A program made the translations under genes and the position numbers. A stretch of DNA of 64,000 nucleotides, taken from Poecilobothrus nobilitatus (taxonomy: Eukaryota > Arthropoda > Insecta > Diptera > Dolichopodidae). The stretch covers positions 248,707,825-248,771,824 of the forward strand of contig OX352774.1 of assembly GCA_947095535.1 (NCBI GenBank), written 5' to 3'. Shown here one piece after another: positions 1-12,700 of the stretch (position 1 is its first letter; each line of letters begins with the position of its first letter). The notes below the pieces were generated by a model. That model searched no databases. It was not told where the DNA came from and saw only the letters and a program-made list of their open reading frames with translations.

Positions 1-1930
1 TTGGCATGTGTTTCATTTATGCATAACAAACAAAAGAAGTTTGAATAAAAGATTTTCTTATTTTACACGGAAAAAAAAGAATTAATATAGAAAATTTGAA
101 AGAGTATAATATTTGTATATATGTCTTGTTATTTCAAAGAAATCATCGGTTTTCAATTCAGGATCTATTGTTGAAATTATTATATTTAAAATGTAATAAT
201 ATGTTTGATGTCACCACATGCTTCCATTTAAAAAATCAAAAGAAAAAACAAAATAAAAGTTAGAAATTTTGTTCCATATTTTTTTTTTTGTAAAATTTTT
301 TATTCTTGATTTTTTTTTTTTTGTTTCATCAGTTTTAGATGTCATATATGTATATAAAATCGTTTTGATCGATTAGCTACTATAATTTTTTGATACATAA
401 ATGAAATTTTGACAATTTGTATAATTGTAATGGATCTTGTTTCTTTTTAGAATAATCGATATTTTTCAATGAATTTATAATGATATAAAGAAAACATTAA
501 AAAAAAAAATATATAACAAGATTTCACCTTCATAAAAGTTAAAAATTTTTTTAGGTGAATACTTCCGTCCATAATGATTGGTTATTCATTATTTATATAT
601 ATGTACATATATATTTTTTTTTGTTTGAATATAGGGAAACAAAATCGTAATATTCTTAAGATGAGTTGAATTGTAGAAGTCTTTATTGAAAAAGTAACAA
701 AAAAATATTTATTCGATTTCGGAAGAATTAGTTAGCGAAGTGAATCTACAGAGTTGCTTCCTATTTTTGTTTTAATTTTTTGTTTAACAAAGAAATTTTT
801 TAACAGATTTTTATTCTGATATCAAATTCAATATTCTCTAAAATGAATAGTTTTCTATATAATATGATGAACTATACTCGCTTTCGATATATACGATATA
901 TAGGAAATAAATTTAAAACAACGTGAATCACGTGGGATATAGTAATGACAAAATACAAAAAATCGTTAAAAACTACTAGAAAGGGTAAAAAACTCAATTG
1001 AAAGTTTTTGTACAATCCAAAATGACTTTAAGATGAAAAATGTAGTTGAACGTATTGAAATTCGGTATATATACACAGAAATATGATCTTTTAAACGAAA
1101 AAATCATTTTTTAGATTAAAATTGCGAATTTTTAAGAAAAATATTTTATTTTTCTCAAAAACAGAAAATGACATCAAAATATCGTTTAAATCGTTGAAAA
1201 ACAACTGAAAAGCATAAAAAAATCGATTCAAAATTATGTTAAATTCCAAATCTACTTTGAGACGAAAAAATTTAGTTGTAAGTATTGATATTTTTATTAA
1301 GAAATCTTCTCGTGAGACCAACCAAATTTTCCAACTTTCCATTTATTTCAATACTAAACCCTATAATATTAAAACCATCTTTGATTCTATGGTAAAGTTA
1401 TAAATTGTTTATCATAAAATTTGCATTTGCAAAATTTGGTTTTTGCAAAAAACTTTATCCAAAAATGCATACACTTATTACAATCTAAAATAATTTACAC
1501 CTTACGCCATAAATGTTGTATGTTCATATTTGTCTGTATTAAAAAATAAAACTTTTACATAATATAGAAATTTTTTAAATATTTCTTTGTTATAATATTT
1601 ATTAAATTTTACATTTAAAGAATTTAATTATATATTTAATAACAAATACGCTACATATAACAAATATATATTTATCTTTTGATTAATAATTTTTAGAATA
1701 GAGTGTAGAGTAGATTGTAACAACTCTAAGATACCTACACGAACTATTCTCTCCATACATCCATAAAATGCAATCATCTTTTATAAAATTTCAAATGATT
1801 TGCTTAATTAAGAGCGAAGATATGACAGATACGAAGGTGTTTCGCTAAAATAACTAAACTTCACATTTCAGATATTTAACTAAGTACCGAGATATCCAAT
1901 TAAATTATGCTGATATGATATATAAAAAAA
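1..1930. other. Intergenic AT-rich DNA, no gene seen
   Basis: Short open frames here are low-complexity, rich in F, I, K, L and N, and match no family I recognise. There is no splice-site and coding-bias combination that suggests an exon. The stretch is mostly A/T runs and ends at the target-site duplication of a SINE. Confidence 0.6.
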
Positions 1931-1943
1931 AAAAGTTGCATGG

Positions 1944-2135
1944 AGGGGCCTCGGTGGCCTAGTGGCTAAAAACGTATAAAATACGGTGTAAACATGGGTT
2001 CGAACTCCACATCATAAGAGTTATTCCCCCTTACGACATTTACGCAGCCACGCCTGAACAGGAAAGGATGTGTAATTTCCTGTCCACATTTATGTGGCAG
2101 GGAAATGCGTTAAAAAAAAAGAAAATAAATAAAAA
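1944..2135 (+). mobile_element. tRNA-headed SINE, copy 1
   Basis: The head carries an RNA polymerase III A box (TGGCCTAGTGG, 1955-1965) and B box (GGTTCGAACTCC, 1997-2008). A non-tRNA body follows with the motifs TTCCCCCTTACGACATTTA and CAGCCACGCCTGAACAGG, and then an A-rich tail. The insertion is flanked by the direct duplication TTGCATGG at 1936-1943 and 2136-2143; including the preceding A-rich bases, 12 of 13 positions match. A second copy in opposite orientation at 5325-5515 shares both head and body, so this is a dispersed family. It is non-autonomous and would depend on a LINE. An open frame over the 3' half (2068-2364) is not a gene. Confidence 0.88.
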
Positions 2136-2143
2136 TTGCATGG

Positions 2144-3317
2144 CAGCTATTCAAACGTGCCGGTCGAACTTGCTCTATTTAAATATCGAAACTAACAATT
2201 TTACAAATTTGAAATGGCAAAAATTTCGAAATTCTCTTTATTTTATGAAATATCGTGCGGATGGACGAACGAACGGATGGATGGGCATTGCTAAATCGAC
2301 TCAAAATTCGATTCTTAGCAAAAATATATTATATACTTTGTCATATCTAGCTCGTCTCATTTAAAATGTTACAAACGTAATGACAAATTTATTATACATT
2401 CGTACGAGTATAAAAATAGAATAATTACTTTTTCAAAATAAATATTTATCTCTTTTTTCAAAATAAATTTCAAAATAAATATTTAAATCTTTATTTTAAA
2501 ATAATGAAGAGTCTAAAATCTAAAAATAATAAAAATAATTTTTATTCTAAAAAAGAAATATTTATACAAAGAAATTTCAAAATAAAATTCAATTTTTCTA
2601 TTTTATAATTTAATGAATTCATTTTCTGTCCATAACTATAATTTTTTTTAAATAATCCCTAGCTAGATTTTTTATAAATTATTTTTAAAAGAAATACCAA
2701 ATTTTATGTCTTGAAATGAAAATCTTACACTATTCTATAATACTATTTACTATACGGTAGCAAACGAGCTCTCAATACAAATAACATCTGTATTTAAAAC
2801 CACTTAAATGATAAAATAATTACTATTTTTCTTTCTAATTACCAAAAACTAATCCATGATGACATATTTAATTTAATTTGAAAATTTTCTGTAATCTGTT
2901 TGCTAGAATTTGAGAAGTTAATCCCGTAAAATTAATTTCAAAATATTGCTATATTAAAAGGAAAAATAATTTTAAATAGATGGTGATAATTGAATCCATT
3001 TGAAAAGATTTATTTTATTAGACCTATACATACAAAATTATATGATAAGAATTTTGTACAGACATTTTGGGACCAAAAGAAAAGAAAACAAATAAATAAA
3101 AATTTGATTATGTATAGTAAAAAATTGTAAAAATATGAGATTTTATTTTATTAAAAATCGAAAATTTAATAGTGTGAAAAATGATTTTTGATTATTTTTC
3201 CATTTCTTCAGTTGAAATTGTTAATAAAAAGTTACTCAACTATTTAGTGAAACCTAAAGTTTGAAAATGAAAAATCTTTTTCGAAACAAAATCTTTGCTT
3301 ATAAACAAGAATTCTTA
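2144..3317. other. Intergenic AT-rich DNA, no gene seen
   Basis: The stretch is simple A/T-rich sequence, including several related AAAATAAATATTT words near 2430-2500. I found no coding, RNA or transposon signature. Confidence 0.5.
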
Positions 3318-3700
3318 GTAATTTCAATCTGTCCGTGCGTTAGGCTGTGTATCTGTTTATAAAACCTCTACACCGTAGACGCGTACATAAACATTTTATA
3401 AAATTTTTTTTTTTTTATTTCATTCAATTTAATAGATTTTATTATAAATCTTTTTTATATATGGGAGCAAAAGCCCGCCTAAAATTAGGAAAACGCCCTA
3501 TATTCAAATGGTTATATAACTAAAGTTCTCAATTAATCAAAACATAAATAGCGCAATTTTTTTCTAGTTGACATTTAAATTTATCATTACCAATAGCGTG
3601 CGCCAAATGTTACCTCCTCCTTTAAAAACTCCTTAAAGAACTTAAAAAACTTAAACTTATAATTCTGAGGGGGCAAGATCTTTAAGTATAATGAAAAGTT
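3318..3700 (+). repeat. Dispersed repeat family A, copy 1
   Basis: This copy contains the family words CTGTCCGTGCGTTAG, ATCTGTTTATAAAAC, CTCTACACCG and a diverged version of the segment AGCCCGCCTAAAATTAGG. Related blocks occur at 8766-9140, 25045-25340 and 36005-37110 in the same order and orientation. There is no coding potential and no clear terminal inverted repeat. It is probably a non-autonomous or decayed transposon, and the edges are approximate. Confidence 0.6.
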
Positions 3701-4196
3701 TCTTCAAAAAAATATTTTGTTTCCGTCCCGCGCTTGAACGCTATAAAGTGTAAAAATTGGATATTGAAAATTTTGTTGATATATTTCTGCAAAAATTTCT
3801 CTTAAAATTTAAAAAAATGTAGTCAAATACCAGTAACAATAACTATAGTTAGAATGTGTCCTCTAAAAACTTGATTGATTGTTATACTATGCCATATTTA
3901 TTTATGAAATAACACCTTTGTGTAGTCAAATTAGAAATAATCTAGAGCTTAGAATTTTAATGTACTAGTATTATTAACTTTACGAAGCAAACAAATATCA
4001 CAACACTTAACGGTTTAATAACATTTTCATAAAATATTTACTTGGAAGATCACATTGATCTTATTTCTAAGCGGACTTTTTCTCGACTTCGTAAGTTTCT
4101 CTACTTTATATGGGAGTTTTTGAAGTTTTCTTATATCCAAAATTAAAGCATTTAACAGAAATTTTTACTGTCCTTAAATATTTTTTTTTTTTTTTC

Positions 4197-4891
4197 ACCC
4201 ATATTCTTGAAGACTTATCATACGAAGAGTATCACTGACGCGATGATTTGTAATTCTGCAAGACTCTAAAGTGATGTTTTTAATTTGACGCGATATTAAA
4301 TGTCAAAAGTATCGTCTGTGGTGTTTCTGGAAGACTTTTCCTACGCAGCGATAGCCATTTTCTATCACACCAAAATTCTGATACGATAAATATCACTTTT
4401 AAGCAATTCTTAGGAATTAAGTATTTTTTTTTTAGTTTTTAGTTAAGTTTAAGTTTAAATAAAAATATAAGAATAGATAAACTGGAAAGGAAATATGTAT
4501 AATTAAAAATAAAGTAGTATTTTAGTGAATGTTGGTTTTGTTTAGTATATTTTACAAAATAAAAATTTTTTTTTGTTTTATATATTGAATGCTAGGAGTA
4601 CATACATATGTACATAGTTATAAGTTGCGAGGTCCGACTTCTGGTTCGCAAGATACGATGATTTTTTGCAACTTATGAATATGTACTTTCATTTACTATT
4701 TAAAATTCAAACATTTTTTTTAAAAAATTTCAGCTGAACGTTTAAATATAGCAAAAATTTTCATTCGACAGTAAATTACTACCAACATAACAAAAATTTT
4801 CAACATGAGTCTTGGAGAATTAAAAATTTATATAAACGTGATGTGATACATATTTTCATCGCGTAAGTGATGAGTCTTCAAGAATATGGGT
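4197..4891. mobile_element. Terminal-inverted-repeat element, about 695 bp
   Basis: The ends match as an inverted pair: ACCCATATTCTTGAAGACT at 4197-4215 and its reverse complement at 4873-4891. Similarity continues inward (ATCA, then ACGCGATGA). Inside each end the motif ATTCTxxAAGACT recurs (for example 4254-4266, and on the opposite strand near 4810-4825), so the ends also contain spaced subrepeats. There is no transposase frame, which fits a MITE-like non-autonomous element. The superfamily is unknown. Confidence 0.7.
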
Positions 4892-5324
4892 ATGTATTGC
4901 AATGTGATTTATTCTAATATGAGTGTAAGTGAATTTTCAAGATCGAATGTTGTTACATACACTCACTTTTTTTACCAAGCAATCGCTGTAGATTTGATAG
5001 GATCAGTTATTCATCTAAAAAAGTACCTTCTATATGACAAATTAGATATTTACAAATTATCAAGACATATAAATTTAATTATTCCACGTTATTATGGAAG
5101 GCCTAAGTATTATAATTTTTTGTTAAGGTTGTAGTTCTTTGGAATTTGTTACCAAAGTGGCATCAGTTGTGCACTATCGCGATGCAAATTTTTTAATCTC
5201 TCCAAGAAGTATTCCATGTAAAAATCTTGATTCAAAATATTACTTATAATTTAAGTTGATGTTATTGTTTACTATATTGTAAATTTTGTTTTTGAATTTG
5301 TTTGGTTTAATAAAACATTTTGGA

Positions 5325-5515
5325 TTTTTTTTTTTAGTTTATTCCCCTGTCACATAAATGTGAGAAGGAAATTACATAATCTTTCCTTTTCAGGCGTGGC
5401 TGTAAATGTCATAAGGGGGAATTATTTTTACGACGTGTGTGAAATTCGAACCCATACTCCCTCGGTGGTTAAGTGTATTTCATACGCTCTTACAGACTAG
5501 AGCACCAAGACCCGT
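5325..5515 (-). mobile_element. tRNA-headed SINE, copy 2
   Basis: On the minus strand this reads as the same SINE as 1944-2135. A tRNA-like head with B box GGTTCGAATTTC is followed by the body words TTCCCCCTTATGACATTTA and CAGCCACGCCTGAAAAGG, and by an A tail, seen as T's at 5325-5335. The target duplication ATTTTGGA lies at 5317-5324 and 5516-5523. The copy differs from copy 1 in the segment between the A and B boxes, so the two are old or belong to different subfamilies. Confidence 0.86.
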
Positions 5516-5529
5516 ATTTTGGAATTTAA

Positions 5530-8500
5530 AAAGTTTAACCGAAAAATATTTTTAAAACATTTTTTTTTATATTACTTAAGAATAATTTAGTTTCATATAC
5601 AATATTGTAGAGATAAAGACTAATCGTTTCATGTATAAATAAATAAATAAATAAAAAAGATTTAATTTTTTTTTTTAATCAGCTGCGTCATCATACAATT
5701 TTTAATTTAATTAAAATAATGGTCAAAAATTTTAATAAGATTAATTTAAAGTGAAAAAATAACATAAAATTTTTCCCATATAGTTTTTTTTTATTTCTCT
5801 TTTAGGACCAAAATATTTTGTTACAATTTTACATTATTATGGGCACACAAATTTTTTTTTTGTTTTTTTTTTTCTTTATTTGATATTGCAATTCAATAAG
5901 TCACAAATTCTCAATTCAACAAATAAAATATAAATCAAATACTAAATTCATAAAAACAAAAAATATCTTATACTCTTATAGTCAACTTTTAAAAGTGAAA
6001 AAGAGAGAAAGAAAATAGAAAGTTTGTTTTGAAATCTGATCCTGACCATCATAATACGATGTTGATTCCAAAATTAATGCATAAAAAAGATATTGGTAAT
6101 CTGAAGGAAGAAAATTTTTTTTATGTGTTTTCTTTTACGTATAATATAAATTTATTATTTAATTTATAAAAACGAAAATTTCATATTACATAGAAACATA
6201 TAATATATTATCTTACGTATGGCTTACGTAGTATATATGTTATAAATTATAATGATTATTATGTTATTTTTCCTGATTCCTGATATACAATGAATAAACT
6301 CAAATTTCTTAGATTGCTAACAACCCTTGTGAATTTCATTTTTTTTTTTTTCTTCTTATATAAATTTCACTTTTTCTTATAAATTTTATTAGTATTGTAA
6401 TCGTGTCTATAAATACTATAATATTATCACCATTAAAAAAAAACTTTGGGTCGCCTCCTTTAAATAGTATATACTGTGATAACTTTCAGCGTGATTTGTG
6501 ATTTTTTTCAGCATAACTTATATAATGCTTTGATCATTATATAAGTTTATATTAGTATAAGAGTGAGGTCCTTAATTATATAATTTATTTTAGTATAAGA
6601 GTGAGGTCCTTAATAAAAAAAACGTTATTTTCTAATATTTTTTGAATGTAATTAAGGAGTTATATGTGAAATCACCATACTTAGTTTCTGTTTTTGTCTC
6701 CTTATAAAATATTTATTGTTAATTAATCGTCTAGCTTTTCAATTAATAGACGAATTTTATGCTTAATTTCTCTATTTTTAATTTTATCTGATATATAAGG
6801 GATTTTAAGATGCCTATATGAATATTAGTATTGTAAACATATCAAGAAGCATTAATTATATTCAGCAATATCTTATTTTGAAAACCTTATTTTATTCATT
6901 TATATGGAAAAGATTTCTAGATAGTTATAATTGTGCTTAAAATCAATTCCACACAGTTAGTGAAAGTGAAAAAGATGCTTTTATATCTCTTATATGGTCT
7001 TTAGTTTTTTTTTGCGACAGTCGGAATTCGGGTATAGGTTTATATATTTTTATTGTTATTTGAATTTATTGGTAATTAAATAATAATATTTAAATATTCT
7101 ATATATATATAATTATACATACCTATGTACTTCAAAATATACGAGAAAGTCTAAAGGAAATAATCTATAATTTTTTTTTTTCTCAATATTGATGTTGATG
7201 ATGTTTATGGTTATGGTTATATTGTACAATATGAAGATCTTCAAATTACAATTAAATACAACAAAACTAATGAGGTTATATACTACAATTTGATCCTTTT
7301 GTCGGTTGGTTTATATATAGTTGAATATCCATTTAATATATTGAAAAAAAAAAAAACCTTGTACTGAGAAAAAAAAAGAAACAAAAATAATCAATAATTT
7401 ATTCTTTATTTTGGAATATGACCTAATGGTGTAATATTTGTTTGAAATATTATAAAAATATCATAAGTGTTGAATCAATCGTAATTTGTTATTTTTAAAT
7501 TAGGGTAATATTATATATGATATTCCTATAAATTTAAACTTTATATTTTAAAAATGCAGCTAAATATAAATGATTAAGAGTTTAATATTAAAATAATTAA
7601 TTTTATAATTTTAAATTTAAATGATCAATATATTTTGTCTTCATATGCTCTTTAAAAATCTTAATCATGTTTCGATTGTTTTTTCTTATAGAAACCTCTT
7701 TTCAATCAAATAATTTTAATCCAAAATGTTTATATAATGCAATGTAATCAAATGAGTGATTCCAATGTGTTTTACTATACCATTTCTCTCCGAAATCTTT
7801 CCGCAGTTATTTTTGATCAACTTCCTAATGATCTTATTTTATTGAAGCTTTCCATTTTAATCTTTGGTTCTCACTCATGAACAAACCCAAATCTATGTCA
7901 TTAAATATTTTGTATTATATTTTTTCCATGTAACATATCAGTGTTTTCAAAAAAAATTCATATGTGTTAATTTATTATGATATATTTAAGAGTTAATTAA
8001 AATTTCCACACATTAAATTTGTTTTTATACAAAATAACAATACTAAAAATATTATTTTTTATTTTTTAGTTATTGGCTTAACATTAATGTAGAAGAAACC
8101 CTTATACATAAAATTATACTTAACATTATTTAAAATAAATAAAACAAGGCGGATCCAACTATCCACAGAAGCCAAATATTCTAGTTCACAAATATGTATA
8201 ATATAAGAGAAGTTTCAACCGAAGGATTAGATAAGTTAAAGCTGTCAATAGCATATAGGTATAAAAATTAAAGAATGCATTAGTTATAATACAGCATAAT
8301 TATATAATATCAACGTATTTTAATTTTCGTATTAATTCTAATACCAACTCAAAAGCGTGATTTGCATAAAATTAAATACCAAAAATTTTTCCATGATTTT
8401 TAAATAATAAAAATATTAATTTTAATTAAAAAAATTAAGTAAACTCATCAAAATAAAATAAATATTAATATAAATTAATTAATTTTTATTTAATTTTTTT

Positions 8501-8760
8501 CTGTACTGGAAATAGTGTAGTTATTTTGGATATATAATCTTTTTAAGGACTATAGATATACAATAAAGTTATATGTATGTTTTGCAAACCGCAAAATAAT
8601 TGTCCTTTTTTTAAACTTAAACCTTTAACTTATGGTTCAGTAAACTTTTAAAGTTTTTTTTCTTGTGAAACCACTAGTTATCAGTAAATCACAAGAACAT
8701 TAGTCATAATTTTTAGACAACTTTAACAAATTTTTACACATTTTTAAAAAAAAATTTCAA
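5530..8760. other. Intergenic AT-rich DNA, no gene seen
   Basis: There are no credible coding frames. The span holds many homopolymer runs and the two-copy tandem repeat at 6546-6614. Nothing else stands out. Confidence 0.5.
6546..6614. repeat. Two-copy tandem repeat, period 38
   Basis: A 31-base word ending TAAGAGTGAGGTCCTTAAT occurs at 6546-6576 and 6584-6614 with one mismatch in its TTTATWTTAG start. It looks like a recent local duplication. Confidence 0.8.
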
Positions 8761-8765
8761 AATTT

Positions 8766-9140
8766 GTTTATTAGATTTACTCGTCCGTCCGTCCGTCCGT
8801 CAGTTCATGCATCTGTTTACAAAACTTTTACATCGTTTAAAATAGAACAATAAAATTTAAACCATCGATATGTTTTTTAAAAAAAATTAATGTTGAGAAA
8901 CAATTTTACGAGGTAATTCCACCTACCACGGAGAAACAGCCCCTCAAAATTGGTAAAGCCTTATATGCATATTTTAGGTTCTGTTTAACATTTTTCCAAT
9001 ATGAAAACACCAAATCGCAGATCATATTTTTAACACTATTTAAAACAATATCAATATGTTACGATTTTTTCCAATTTAGCAATTCCAATTTTAGTTTAGT
9101 TTAATTTACCGTTATGCGGAAATTGTTAGAATGACAATTT
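8766..9140 (+). repeat. Dispersed repeat family A, copy 2
   Basis: This is the best-preserved copy of the family. It has CGTCCGTCCGTCCGTC, CATCTGTTTACAAAAC, CTTTTACATCG, then CAGCCCCTCAAAATTGG, TTTTAGGTTCTGTTTAACA, AAAACACCAAATCGCAG and finally TTTACCGTTATGCGGAA. The last three blocks also occur at 36890-37020 and 25138-25280. Confidence 0.65.
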
Positions 9141-9299
9141 AGTGACAAAGTGACTGTAAGTGACAAAACAATCACTAACAGAGGACTGCCAATACGCTTG
9201 ATCAAGAATTAGAGATGAGAAATTTCTTCATAATGTAAGACTTTTTCTTGCTTATTTACATAACGATTCATATAATCGCGTTATAGGGTGTAAAACAAG

Positions 9300-9740
9300 A
9301 CCTTATTTATCTGTTCTCATCCACAATAAGGACCTACCATCTAACTTCAAAGATTTGTATAATCTTTACCTTAGATACCACAAAGATATAGGCTTCACAA
9401 CAAAAGAGGTTGAAGAGGACCTTAAGACTTATCGTAGTCACTGCGACAGTACCTACTATAATCACTTAAATCAATTTCGTGAGAACTACAACCAGTTTTT
9501 TCGTTCGAACTCCAAATTAATATGCAAATCTCATCTCTTTATCTAACTCGATAAATAAAATAGAAACCTCTCGAAATACTAACCAGATAAATAATATTAA
9601 AATTTTTTATCATGACTGTAGTGGTATGAGAGGAAAGCTTAAAAAACTTTCTATTGATGCTAAGTCATGCAATTTTAATGTCCTATAGCTCTAACTGAAA
9701 CATGGCTTAATGAATCGAATTTAGAAACAAAGAAAGGAAG
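9300..9740 (+). pseudogene. Fragment of non-LTR retrotransposon endonuclease region
   Basis: From 9599 the plus strand translates to an N-terminal AP-endonuclease-like stretch (FYHDCSGMRGKLKKL, then CNFNVL). A shift into another frame is needed to read ALTETWLNESNL near 9690-9726. The sequence ALTETWLN is the conserved block that follows the N-terminal QNVRGL-type block in the endonuclease domain of insect LINEs. The open frame just upstream (9355-9546, 63 codons, with KEVEEDLKTYRSHCDSTYYN) may be the preceding part of the same element. The copy is dead: it has a frameshift and stop before ALTETW and no reverse transcriptase follows. The clade cannot be decided from so short a piece. Confidence 0.68.
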
Positions 9741-9744
9741 TTCT

Positions 9745-12700
9745 TAACTCAACACCTGTAACTTAGGCATAGTTTGCAAATGCAAAAAATAAATTTTGAG
9801 ACAAAAGAAGTTACAATTCTAATATGTTTTATTGTCTTTTAAAAAATGTACATCTTTAAATCCTTTCATTTTACATACTGACTTGTTAAACTATATAATT
9901 TTACTGTACTATAGAACATAATTCGAAAAGTAAAATACATATTCTAATTACTATATAACTAACTCCTTAATAAATTTAACATTTTCTAACACTTCATTAC
10001 TATTCTAATTGATCCTTTTGAAAAAAAAATATAATTTTAATTTTTTCTTTTTTATATTTTACTTCTCGTTTCATACAAATTATCGCCATTACATTGTTTT
10101 GGGTGGAACACGTGCCACTCTTTAATTTAAAAAAACACGAAATGTTTAATGATGTGATTTTCATTTTAATGTTGAAAAACAAGTTTTTGCAACAAAACAT
10201 AATATTATACATAATATAATATATATGTACAACAAAGAGCAACATAAAATGAACAATCCAACAAACAACAACAAAAAAAAATGATAATATATATGGTTGA
10301 ATAACTTACTGGTTAATATATGTATGTATTATGTCCTTATATCCTTTGACAATCCACTAGTAAAATTTCTATAATAATGATGATGATGATGTTTATGATG
10401 TTGATTATAATGATGATTTAAAAATTTGTAAATACTTGAAATCATCATTGTTATAAGAGTAATGAAGTCAGAAAAAAAAAAGTAAAAATAAATAAAATAT
10501 GTTTGTTGTCCTAAATAGATGCACGTGTCATTATTGTTGTTGAATTATTTTTTTTACATATAGATTTTTCATGTGTGTAAAAAGTATGGTTATGTTTTTT
10601 TTTTTTTTTTTTTTTTGAAAATCTTCTTATTAAAACTTATTTACATTTTATGTTGCAATTATTTGTATTTAATAGTTATTGAACGAAGTCAAAAATAAAA
10701 ATAAAAGGGTTAAAATCAAATCTAATATATTAATAAATACTTTTTTTCAATAATTTGGGTATTTAAAAGATTTTCAAAAATAATTTGAAAAGGCGCGTAA
10801 AATATATTTATCTACCATGATATTTAAACTCTTTAATAAAATATTTAATATTATTGTATTGTTGAAAATTGAAATTAAGATTTATGAATTTATATACATT
10901 TGAAGAAATATATAAGATAATAAACATTAAAATTAAATAATGTATTTCCAAAAATAGAAAATTAATATTTAAATAAAAATCAATAATGATTAACAATAAG
11001 TACAATACACGAGTATTTAAGCATCCATCATATATTATTAAGAATAATGGGAACTAATTAAATGGACTATATGCAATGTCCATTAATTCATTTAAAAAAA
11101 AAAACCCATAAAATTATTTTAAAAAATTTTCTTGTTGACAAACTTCATATACTGGTTCTTTCAGCATACATAGCTTAATATTACAATATTCATTTTTACG
11201 AAAATAATATATTATTTTTAAAGAATTTAATAATTAATATTTATTGATAACTCTGGACAGTCACGTGGTTAAAAATTTAAAAAGATTCTATGGGTTTCAA
11301 ATATAAACAAAACCTACATACTATAGAAGAAAAGGGTCATAACAGAACATTTGTTTATATAATATTTAATATATTGTATTATTATATAGTATTTTATACA
11401 AAAACTTTTCTAAACCTAAATCTAACCAATTTGATTTAAAAAATAAAATAATTGTAAAAAATTAAGTATTAGAAAACAAGACAAGTTTAAAACCATTAAA
11501 AATCAATATCATATCATATCAATCACAATATATATATATATATATATTGATTTGATAATCGCTAATAATTTTAACAAATACTTCTTTTTAAAACAAAATT
11601 TATTATTGATAATAGGTATAAATCTCCTGTCTATCAAAAAATAATATTAAGTTATGCCGAATAATAGTTAGAAAATATTTTAGTTATTTGTACCTGATGC
11701 TTACACATTTTAAATGGTTCATGTCCTGACTAGATTTATGTATTTTATAGGTATGATAAAATAAAGAAAAGTATAAACAAAATATGTATTGTTAATTTTT
11801 TGTTCGCTTTAAAGTGTTAATACAACTTTAAAAATGTAGTTTGAAGATTTTCTCTTCATTTGAAAATTCACAAAATCTATAATAAAAAATCATCAAATTA
11901 CTGATAAAAATTCACCTGTACAACTTTTTCGATTTTTTTTTTTTTAAGTTTTTAATACTTTTATTTTTTTTTTTAAACTTTAATACCGAAAATTTAAATT
12001 TTATAAATACATAGATAGGTATATAGGTACATATGCATAATTTAAATATTTTATAAAACAAATATAATTTTAATCCAGATTATTTTAATTTAATCCAAAA
12101 TATTTTTAACAAATTTTATCACTTTATCGCAAGTTATACTTAAAATTTAAAGAAATTCATTAATACATCCTTGATTGTAAAGAAGGGATTAAAAAAATAA
12201 AAGAAAGAAAACACTTTTCTATATCATAATATTATTGAATCCTTTTTTTTTTTTTTTTATATATATATGCAGATATACAAAAATATATGAAACCGATTTT
12301 AAAACGATTATTTAATTTCAAAAAGAAATCTTGAGCGTTTTTTGTCTTTTTTTTTTTTCTCTGTTTTAAATTCTTAATTTAAATCTAGGATTATGTTGTT
12401 CTTTCTGATGTAAAACCTCAGGTCAAACAATAAGATCACTTTCTTTATCTTAAAAATGCAAATAACAATAATAAAACGAATGAAAAATAGTATAAGATTA
12501 AATAGTTGAGTATTCAAAAAACGGTTACAGTTTCATACAAAATAAGATCAAGTCTTTCAAAAAAAAAAAAAAAAATTTAATTAAAAAAAAATTTATTCCT
12601 AAAGTCTAAGTTTTATTTGAATTTTAATCCTTTGATGGGATTTGCAGTAAAGAAAAAAAAAAAAAACGGATTTCGGTATATCGGCAAGTGTAAAAGAAAC

